From assembly GCA_050747825.1 (NCBI GenBank), contig JBOGJG010000408.1, forward strand, positions 1-5,015: a DNA stretch of 5,015 nt, given 5' to 3'. The notes under the pieces are model-generated. The model saw only the letters and a program-made list of their open reading frames with translations. It did not search any database and had not been told where the DNA came from. The stretch comes from JBOGJG01 sp050747825 (lineage in GTDB: Bacteria; Acidobacteriota; UBA6911; RPQK01; JBOGJG01). This document shows, piece by piece, positions 1-5,015 of this stretch (its first letter is position 1; every line of letters begins with the position of its first letter). The position numbers and the translations under genes were made by a program.

Positions 1-24
1 CCTCTTTTCGGGGATGAAAAGAGG
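1..24 (-). terminator. Perfect 9-bp hairpin downstream of the cytochrome gene, candidate terminator
   Basis: CCTCTTTTC (1-9) and GAAAAGAGG (16-24) pair perfectly around a 6-nt loop (10-15). The hairpin starts 22 bp beyond the stop codon of the minus-strand gene, which is the right place for a transcription terminator. On the plus strand no T-tract follows the stem. On the minus strand the bases that would hold the T-tract lie outside the window, so intrinsic termination cannot be confirmed. It could instead be part of a dispersed intergenic repeat. Confidence 0.35.
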
Positions 25-46
25 TGACCGTCCCCCAATTTTCCCC

Positions 47-3019
47 CTATTTCAGCGTGCCCATGTAGGCGATGAGGTCGGCCAGTTCCTGTTCGGAAAG
101 CACCCCGACCAGGTTGGGCATCGCTGAAACGGGGTCGCGCTTGAGTTCGGACAGGTCGGCCTTGGGGAAGTTTCGCCGCGCTCCCGAGAAATCGCGGAGG
201 GTCACCTGTTCGGTGCTGCCGGCCACGATCATGCCGCGAACCTCCTCTCCTGATCTGGTTTTCAAGATCCAGGTGGTATATTCCGGCGCCATTCCCGCGC
301 TCGGATTGATGACCGCATCGAGCAGTCCGTGGCTGCCGAATTTATTACCGATCTTGGCCAGGTCAGGCCCCATCTTCTCAGGCCCTTCGCCCAGGCTGTG
401 ACAGACCGAGCACTGGCCTTTTCCGAAGAAGACCTTAAGGCCTTCCCCGGTACGCCCCTGTACGCGCAATAGAAAGCCCCGCGGGTTTTGCAGCAGCTCC
501 TGGCCGGCTGTTGTAAACATGGGCAGAACCTGCTGAGCGCGCTGCTTGATTTGCAGGTGGCGACTGCCGTTGACGGATATGACCGCCGTGGCTTGCAGTT
601 CCACAGGAAGTTGCCCACTTTCGGCCAGATCCAGCAGCAGGCTTTGCCCGGGTTCGGAACGGCCCAGAGCGCGAACGGCCTCGCTGCGCAGCTCGTTGGC
701 TGTGTCACTCAGAATCAAGGCCTGAAGAGCCTGGTGTGAGGAGTGATCCTCGGATGAACCCATCCCCCGAACTGCCGCCATTTGCAGCTCTAGAGGTCCC
801 TGATCCAGCAGACGTTTCAAAAACGAGTCACCCTCTGGCGTGCCGAGCGGCCCAATGACTTCGAGGGCCGAAGCGCGGACTTCCAGTGAAGCTTCCGGAG
901 ATTCGGCCAATTCTAAAAGGTCGTCAGTATACTGAGGATCTCCGAGATCGCCAATGAGGTCGAGCGCCTTGAGTCGTACGCCTGGCATCTGCAGGGCCGC
1001 GCGGATTGCTGGGACAATTTCGGGCGATTGCCGAATCCCCCTCCAAAGGCTGAACAATTGTTTAATCAGGCGCCCGGCCGCCTTGGAGCGCACACTGTCC
1101 GGAGCATCACTGACTGCGATTTCGGACAGGAATTCCCCCAACTCGGGTGAGGGCAGGACCCCTAGGGCCTCAACGGCTTCTTCCCTTTGGCTGGAGCTCA
1201 GAGAGCTATCCCGGGCGGCTGACTTCAAGAAGTCTACGGCCGCAGACGGACGCAATACCCAGATCAAGCGGGCCAGCCGGCTGTCCCATCGATCGGAAAA
1301 AGCCTGGCGGAGCCGATGATAGAGTTGATTTTCCTTACCCTGCGCTCCAATGGCCAGCGCTTCCAGATACCAGCGGTCTTTCCCGCCGTACTGGAGTGCC
1401 AGCTCGAGCAGAGGGCCGACCGACTGCTCGGCGCTCAAGTCGCGCAGCCCAAGCGCGATCTGGCGCCGCACCTGTGGGGAAGAGTCGTGCAGAAGGGGCT
1501 GCACCACACTGGCGAAATCCGGATGGTTTTCCTTTAATATGCGAACGGCCAATAGCCGGAACCTGTCGTCTACTGATTTCACTTCAGCCAGGACCTCCTC
1601 CAAGCCGTTGGGGCCGGCGGCACCCAGCAGCCAAAGGGCCCGGGCTTTAAGCACCCCGTCACCACGCTCAACCAAGGTGGCCAGCTCCGGGACACTCCCG
1701 GTCCCCATTTCGCGGAAACGGGAATGAGCCAGATAACGTACAGACTGAGCTGGTGAAGCGAGAGCTTCAGCGCGTCCCTTTGCTGTAGAGAGATCGATTT
1801 CGGGCCGCGCCGTTCGGTGGCCGGGGGGCGCCAGGCGGTAAATGCGGCCCCGCTTGGTATCTTTCATCTGGTGGCCACCCACTACCGGGTCATACCAGTC
1901 GGCAATAAACACCGTACCGTCATGGGCAACCACCAGGTCGGAGGGCCGGAACCAGGTATCAGAGCCGTCTACAACAACCTCCATCGAAGCCCTGAATCCG
2001 GCTCCATCAGGAGTGACCTCGTAGTGGCGCAAGACGCGCGGGCCGTTGTCCACGTGAAGCAGGCCTCCGTGGTAGCGCTCCGGCAGCAGCGTGCCTTCGT
2101 AAACGACAATGCCGCACGGAGAGCCCGCTCCGGTGCGAAGAAGCGTGGGCACGACCCCCGGATCCTCCTGGTGAAAATGGCTGCCCCTGTCCTCACGCCA
2201 ACGTCTCCCTTGCGGTCCCCAGAAGCCGTGGTTTCCACCTTCCATCACATAATTGATGCGCACCCACTCATTGCCGTCATCGTCATTGTCCGACTGCCAG
2301 ATGTTGCCGAAGGAGTCGATCGCCAGTTCATAGGGGTTGCGGAAGTTGTGCCCGATCACTTCCAGTCCCGTGCCGTCTGGGCGCACTCGAAGTGCCGAAC
2401 CTGCAAAGTACTTTTCGCCTGGACCAGAGGTGACGCGCCTACCGCCGCGATCGGTGACATCCAGCCCTTGATCGCCATTGTTGAAGTAGTAGTAGCCGTC
2501 AGGTCCATAGACGACCGCATGGACTCCATGATCGTGGTCTTCACCGCCCCAGCCAGTCAGGAAAACTTCGCGGTTGAGAATCTTGTCGTTCTCATCTTTC
2601 GTGTACACGATGACGTCGGGGGACTGCGAAACGAGGACCTTATTTCCCAGCACAGCAATGCCCAGAGGGGAGCGCAGAGAAGGGTCCTGCACAAAGACTT
2701 TCGTCTTCTCGGCTCTCCCATCTCCGTCGCTGTCCTCCAGGATGGTAATGCGGTCACCTTTCTCGCGGTAATCAGGCTGCTTGAAGAGTTGCCGGCGGTA
2801 ATTAACCGCCTCCGTGATCCAGATGCGGCCACGCTCATCGATATCCATATTGGTTGGATTGATAACATCAGGATCGGAAGCCCAAAGAGTAATCTCCAAT
2901 CCAGGCGGCGTATGCAGTTGCTGGACGGTTTCCTGGGGGCTTTGCTGAGAGCTGGACCGTATTCCGGCAAAAATGCAGATGCCAACGAAAAACAGAGGGA
3001 CCAGAGCCGGACGTCGCAT
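47..3019 (-). CDS. Secreted PVC-type heme-binding protein: beta-propeller, HEAT repeats, C-terminal cytochrome c
   Basis: This 990-residue protein has the three-part layout of the Pirellula/Verrucomicrobium 'membrane-bound dehydrogenase' family (TIGR02604 N-terminal plus TIGR02603 C-terminal domains). Residues 1 to about 25 form a Sec-type signal peptide (MRRP then a hydrophobic run); Cys15 does not sit in a lipobox. Residues about 35-400 resemble the glucose/sorbosone-dehydrogenase-like propeller: PPGLEITLWASDP (38-50), a calcium-site-like DSDGDG (96-101), HNFRNPYELAID (224-235), VMEGGNHGFWGP (258-269), and FIADWYDP (371-378) followed by KRGRIYRLAP (389-398). Residues about 410-830 are helical HEAT-like repeats, for example SPQVRRQIALGLRDL (514-528) and LRSEAVRALG (777-786). 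The cytochrome domain has CSVCH at 870-874 (DNA 398-412), MGPDL just after it, and Met967 in SAMPNL as the probable distal heme ligand. Family members are thought to be periplasmic oxidoreductases, but the substrate is unknown. No strong Shine-Dalgarno precedes the start, which is chosen because it gives an intact signal peptide. The gene is intact and divergent from the next one. Confidence 0.93.
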   Translation of the reverse strand: MRRPALVPLFFVGICIFAGIRSSSQQSPQETVQQLHTPPGLEITLWASDPDVINPTNMDIDERGRIWITEAVNYRRQLFKQPDYREKGDRITILEDSDGDGRAEKTKVFVQDPSLRSPLGIAVLGNKVLVSQSPDVIVYTKDENDKILNREVFLTGWGGEDHDHGVHAVVYGPDGYYYFNNGDQGLDVTDRGGRRVTSGPGEKYFAGSALRVRPDGTGLEVIGHNFRNPYELAIDSFGNIWQSDNDDDGNEWVRINYVMEGGNHGFWGPQGRRWREDRGSHFHQEDPGVVPTLLRTGAGSPCGIVVYEGTLLPERYHGGLLHVDNGPRVLRHYEVTPDGAGFRASMEVVVDGSDTWFRPSDLVVAHDGTVFIADWYDPVVGGHQMKDTKRGRIYRLAPPGHRTARPEIDLSTAKGRAEALASPAQSVRYLAHSRFREMGTGSVPELATLVERGDGVLKARALWLLGAAGPNGLEEVLAEVKSVDDRFRLLAVRILKENHPDFASVVQPLLHDSSPQVRRQIALGLRDLSAEQSVGPLLELALQYGGKDRWYLEALAIGAQGKENQLYHRLRQAFSDRWDSRLARLIWVLRPSAAVDFLKSAARDSSLSSSQREEAVEALGVLPSPELGEFLSEIAVSDAPDSVRSKAAGRLIKQLFSLWRGIRQSPEIVPAIRAALQMPGVRLKALDLIGDLGDPQYTDDLLELAESPEASLEVRASALEVIGPLGTPEGDSFLKRLLDQGPLELQMAAVRGMGSSEDHSSHQALQALILSDTANELRSEAVRALGRSEPGQSLLLDLAESGQLPVELQATAVISVNGSRHLQIKQRAQQVLPMFTTAGQELLQNPRGFLLRVQGRTGEGLKVFFGKGQCSVCHSLGEGPEKMGPDLAKIGNKFGSHGLLDAVINPSAGMAPEYTTWILKTRSGEEVRGMIVAGSTEQVTLRDFSGARRNFPKADLSELKRDPVSAMPNLVGVLSEQELADLIAYMGTLK

Positions 3020-3049
3020 TGGCGAATGCTACCATAACTTTGCTAGAAT
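3019..3049 (+). promoter_or_regulatory. Weak candidate promoter for the DUF2911 gene
   Basis: TAGAAT (3044-3049) matches the sigma-70 -10 consensus at five of six positions and lies 27 bp before the start codon of the lipoprotein gene. The best -35 candidate, TTGGCG (3019-3024), matches four of six but sits at a long 19-bp spacing and overlaps the start codon of the divergent gene. The -10-like box falls in the spacer of the inverted repeat at 3037-3060. The promoter must lie in or near this 57-bp gap if the plus-strand genes are not read through from elsewhere, but the exact boxes are uncertain. Confidence 0.3.
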
Positions 3050-3060
3050 GCAGGCAAAGT
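3037..3060. promoter_or_regulatory. Perfect inverted repeat in the divergent intergenic region, candidate operator
   Basis: ACTTTGC (3037-3043) and GCAAAGT (3054-3060) are perfect reverse complements separated by 10 bp, placing their centres 17 bp apart. This is the form of a site for a dimeric regulator. The site lies 17 bp upstream of the minus-strand start codon and ends just before the Shine-Dalgarno of the plus-strand gene, so a bound protein could affect both directions. It could also fold as a 7-bp stem with a 10-nt loop in a transcript. No regulator gene is in the window. Confidence 0.4.
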
Positions 3061-3067
3061 AAGGAGG
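3061..3067 (+). promoter_or_regulatory. Ribosome binding site of the DUF2911 lipoprotein gene
   Basis: AAGGAGG is a near-ideal Shine-Dalgarno with 9 bp between it and the ATG at 3077. It fixes the start of the lipoprotein gene, which also agrees with the signal peptide beginning at that Met. Confidence 0.8.
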
Positions 3068-3076
3068 AAGAGAGCT

Positions 3077-3673
3077 ATGAAACAAGTTTTGTTGATTCCT
3101 TTATTCTTTGCGCTATTGTTTGTGGGCTGTGGGGCCGAGCAGCCGGATGACGCAGGCGCAGCAGCCGAAGGGGAGGCCGCCGCTGCTGAAGAAGCGCACA
3201 TGGAAGGGAGCGCGACGGAATCTGCAGGCGCGACCCGAGGCAGCGCGCAGGCGACAGTGAACGGCGCCAATGTCACCGTGGATTACGGAAGACCGGCTCT
3301 GCAGGGGCGAGACATGAAAGCACAGGCCGACGTAGGTTTCGTATGGCGCCTGGGAATGAATGAGGCGACCACACTGGAAACCAACCAGGACCTGAAATTT
3401 GGCGGCACCACTGTGCCGGCCGGCAAGTACACTATTTTTGCCAGGAAAACGGGAGCCGAAGAGTGGCACCTGGTCTTTAATTCCGAGCTCGGCCAGTGGG
3501 GGGCCTTCAAGCACGATCCTTCCCAGGATGTCGCCGAAGTTCCGCTCCAAGTCTCAACTGCTGCTGAAAGCGCTGAAGTTCTGACTATCAATGTGAATGA
3601 GACCGGGCAGAACAGCGGTGAGATCGTGATTATTTGGGGAACGGATCAATTGGAAGCCGACTTCACAGTTTAA
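3077..3673 (+). CDS. DUF2911 domain lipoprotein
   Basis: This is a 198-residue exported protein. Residues 1-17 are a short positively charged and hydrophobic leader ending in a lipobox-like FVGC with Cys18 as the predicted lipidated residue; Phe at -3 is less usual than Leu. Residues 19 to about 55 are a low-complexity linker rich in Ala, Glu and Gly. Residues about 56-198 match the DUF2911 family: VDYGRP with GR shortly after (68-78), WRLGMNEATT (90-99), VPAGKYTIF (113-121), WHLVFN (130-135), GQWGAFKHDPSQDV (139-152) and a C-terminal beta-strand region ending in an IIWG segment (185-188). The biochemical role of DUF2911 is not known; members are usually exported proteins of Bacteroidota, Acidobacteriota and similar groups. 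A strong Shine-Dalgarno supports the start. The stop is 2 bp before the next gene, so the two are very likely cotranscribed. Confidence 0.9.
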   Translation: MKQVLLIPLFFALLFVGCGAEQPDDAGAAAEGEAAAAEEAHMEGSATESAGATRGSAQATVNGANVTVDYGRPALQGRDMKAQADVGFVWRLGMNEATTLETNQDLKFGGTTVPAGKYTIFARKTGAEEWHLVFNSELGQWGAFKHDPSQDVAEVPLQVSTAAESAEVLTINVNETGQNSGEIVIIWGTDQLEADFTV

Positions 3674-3675
3674 TA

Positions 3676-4646
3676 ATGAGCGACGATTTCAACCACTGGC
3701 CGCATTCACGACGCAGTTTTCTGGGCCAGCTGGCGGTGGGCGCCACAGCAGCCGGCCTCTTGCCTTCGGTCGAAGCTTCGCGTCAGTCCAAGCCTGCTGT
3801 TGACGCCGGCAAAATTAAAATCTGTATTTTTTCAAAGCACCTTCAGTGGCTGCCTTATGAGGGCATGGCCGAAACGGCAGCGGAACTGGGATTCGAGGGC
3901 GTCGATCTGACGGTTCGTTCTAACGGCCACGTTTTGCCCGAGCGGGTAGAGACGGACCTGCCGAAAGCGGCCGAAGCGGCCAGGAAGGCCGGCATCGAAA
4001 TCTCGATGATAACCACGGCTGTCAATGATCCGGAGGATCCGCGCACCAGCGCAATACTGGAGACAGCCGCAGCCTCGAGTATTGGGTACTACCGCCTGGG
4101 CTATTTCAAATATCAGCCGGGAACGGATATCCCTGCCCAATTGGCCCGAATCAGGCCTCGAGTCGTGGGTTTGGCAGAGGTGAACCGTCGCTACCGGATC
4201 TACGGGGGATACCAGAACCACGCCGGCAGGGACTATGTCGGCGCTCCGCTTTGGGATTGGTGGGAACTTATCAAGGACCTTGACCCGGAGTGGATCGGCT
4301 GCCAGTTCGACATCCGGCACGCCACTGTGGAATCCGCCAACGCCTGGCCGATCAATTTTCGTCTGCTGGCCCCTTATACCCGCATTCTGGCCATTAAAGA
4401 CTTTAAATGGGAGAAGGAGGGCGGGACGTGGAAGGTTACCAACTGTCCCCTGGGTGAGGGACAGGTCGATTTCAAGAGCTTTTTCCGTCTCCTCAAAGAT
4501 TCGGGTTTCTCCGGCCCCATTTCAGTGCACTATGAATACTCGCTGGGGGGCGCAGAACATGGCGCCAGATCTCTGGACCTCCCCAGGACTGAAGTTCTCG
4601 CGGCATTCAAGCGAGATTTGGATGTCTTGAAGGGGTGGGTGGAGGT

Positions 4647-4656
<10 letters not shown>
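3676..4656 (+). CDS. Tat-exported sugar phosphate isomerase/epimerase-like TIM-barrel protein
   Basis: From the ATG at 3676 the product has 326 residues. SRRSFLG (11-17) followed by a mild hydrophobic stretch is a twin-arginine export signal, with likely cleavage near SVEA (31-34). An in-frame ATG at 3634 would put 14 extra residues before the Tat motif and overlap the lipoprotein gene, so 3676 is preferred. The body fits the xylose-isomerase-like / AP endonuclease 2 TIM-barrel superfamily: AAELGFEGVDLTVR (68-81), AARKAGIEISMITT (101-114), YGGYQNHAG (176-184), QFDIRHA (210-216), AIKDFKW (239-245), PLGEGQVDF (258-266) and ISVHYEY (282-288). Plausible metal or substrate ligands are His182, Asp212, His215, Asp242 and Glu287. 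The substrate is unknown; relatives isomerise or epimerise sugars and cyclitols. The gene starts 2 bp after the lipoprotein stop, with only a distant GGAAG (3652-3656) as Shine-Dalgarno, so translational coupling is likely. Its last two codons and stop lie inside the heptamer array. Confidence 0.88.
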
Positions 4657-4751
<95 letters not shown>

Positions 4752-4844
4752 TGGACAAAACAAGTAGGTCGAAGAGAATTCAAAACAAGCTACTAGATGA
4801 TTGATTCCCAATTAACATATCTATAAACAGTCAGTGTTGTATAC
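4752..4844. other. AT-rich spacer between the tandem array and the insertion sequence
   Basis: The stretch 4752-4850 is only about 33% GC, in sharp contrast to the GC-rich genes to its left. I see no gene in it. TTGATT (4801-4806) and TATAAA (4822-4827) resemble promoter boxes but are 15 bp apart, shorter than usual. The left end of the insertion sequence probably lies in this spacer or near 4845, but without the right end of the element it cannot be placed. Confidence 0.5.
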
Positions 4845-4848
4845 TACA
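4835..4848 (+). promoter_or_regulatory. -10-like box inside a 14-bp imperfect dyad
   Basis: TATACT (4840-4845) matches the -10 consensus at five of six positions and lies 41 bp before the transposase start codon. It is embedded in TGTTGTATACTACA, which is symmetric about GTATAC at 12 of 14 positions. No good -35 box is found at normal spacing; TTAACA (4812-4817) is 22 bp away. A start of transcription from this box would fall near 4851-4853, within the left arm of the adjoining hairpin. Confidence 0.25.
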
Positions 4849-4886
4849 GTCCTCCTGACCTGCTGAAGCAGGCAAGGAGGGCTGTA
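4845..4886 (+). promoter_or_regulatory. Hairpin sequestering the transposase Shine-Dalgarno
   Basis: The outer stem pairs 4845-4856 with 4875-4886 (12 pairs, one of them a T-G wobble at 4850/4881). The inner stem pairs CCTGC (4859-4863) with GCAGG (4868-4872) around a TGAA loop. The two stems are separated by a GA/CA internal loop. The right arm contains the Shine-Dalgarno AAGGAGG (4874-4880), whose last six bases are fully paired, and reaches the A of the ATG at 4886. The spacing from Shine-Dalgarno to ATG is 5 bp. In a transcript carrying both arms the ribosome binding site would be masked. Confidence 0.7.
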
Positions 4887-5015
4887 TGCCATTCGAAAGT
4901 CATCGGGGGAGGTTGATACTCAGCCCGGAAGAAAGAGAGAAGTTGGAGACCATCGCTCACGCTCGAACGGAGAAGGCACACAGAATCCAACGGGCGCAAA
5001 TCCTGTTGAATTACG
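4886..5015 (+). CDS. IS630-family transposase, N-terminal 43 residues only
   Basis: From the ATG at 4886 the frame stays open to the window end, giving 43 complete codons. The segment LILSPEEREKLETIAHART (10-28) followed by RIQRAQILL (33-41) matches the start of the N-terminal helix-turn-helix (homeodomain-like) DNA-binding region of IS630-family transposases, which typically begins with an LSPEER-like helix and then an R-x-x-R-A-x-I-L-L helix. The DDE/DDD catalytic domain lies beyond the window, so activity or integrity cannot be judged. The start is fixed by the strong AAGGAGG 5 bp upstream. Family assignment from so short a piece is good but not certain; another helix-turn-helix protein of IS630 origin is possible. 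Confidence 0.75.
   Translation, partial: MPFESHRGRLILSPEEREKLETIAHARTEKAHRIQRAQILLNY

Larger units (their letters stand above)
4845..5015 (+). mobile_element. Left part of an IS630-family insertion sequence, cut by the window end
   Basis: The element is inferred from the transposase N-terminus it encodes. The left boundary given is the hairpin start and is only a guess: the terminal inverted repeat cannot be identified without the other end. IS630-family elements normally insert at TA dinucleotides, and several TAs lie in the AT-rich spacer to the left. The change from simple repeats to AT-rich DNA to a transposase gene supports a mobile-element boundary here. Confidence 0.55.

Noticed and set aside
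1817..3037. 406-codon open frame on the plus strand antisense to the cytochrome gene
   Set aside because: It lies almost wholly opposite the well-supported propeller domain, resembles no family I know, and is what GC-rich codon bias commonly produces on the opposite strand.
3634..3675. Upstream in-frame ATG at 3634 as the start of the isomerase-like gene
   Set aside because: It would overlap the lipoprotein gene by 40 bp and place 14 extra residues before the Tat motif. The ATG at 3676 gives a normal Tat leader and a tight operon junction.
4632..4645. G-rich run (GGGG-T-GGG-T-GG-A-GG) as a G-quadruplex element
   Set aside because: It allows at most a two-tetrad structure and is explained as codons for the Lys-Gly-Trp-Val-Glu end of the protein. 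Its closeness to the array is noted, but there is no further support.

Overview
This window looks like chromosomal DNA from a GC-rich, Gram-negative, aerobic environmental bacterium. Its main gene encodes a secreted beta-propeller / HEAT-repeat / c-type cytochrome protein of the 'Pirellula/Verrucomicrobium' heme-binding class. That class is typical of Planctomycetota and Verrucomicrobiota and is also common in Acidobacteriota. The DUF2911 lipoprotein and the Tat-exported sugar isomerase/epimerase beside it fit Acidobacteriota or a related phylum best, but the phylum is an inference and is not proved by this sequence.

Layout: positions 1-46 hold a perfect 9-bp hairpin and C-rich intergenic DNA downstream of the first gene. 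A large minus-strand gene (47-3019) encodes the 990-residue cytochrome protein. A 57-bp divergent intergenic region (3020-3076) holds a perfect 7-bp inverted repeat around a -10-like box, and the ribosome binding site of the next gene. Two plus-strand genes follow, almost touching: a DUF2911 lipoprotein (3077-3673) and a Tat-signal TIM-barrel sugar phosphate isomerase/epimerase-like protein (3676-4656). The second gene's stop codon lies inside an array of 15 tandem heptanucleotides (TGACCRC, 4647-4751). After an AT-rich spacer (about 33% GC), a hairpin encloses the Shine-Dalgarno of a gene that runs off the window end (from 4886). That gene is the N-terminus of an IS630-family transposase.

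How the genes may work together: all three complete genes encode exported proteins (Sec signal, lipoprotein signal, Tat signal). A periplasmic heme dehydrogenase-like protein next to an exported sugar isomerase/epimerase-like barrel suggests carbohydrate oxidation or processing in the cell envelope, but no substrate can be read from the sequence. The right end is a mobile or repetitive boundary: a simple-sequence array followed by an insertion sequence. I see no CRISPR, tRNA, rRNA, or recognisable defence or biosynthetic system. The most notable items are the hairpin masking the transposase ribosome binding site, the heptamer array that supplies the upstream gene's stop codon, and the symmetric site in the divergent promoter region.
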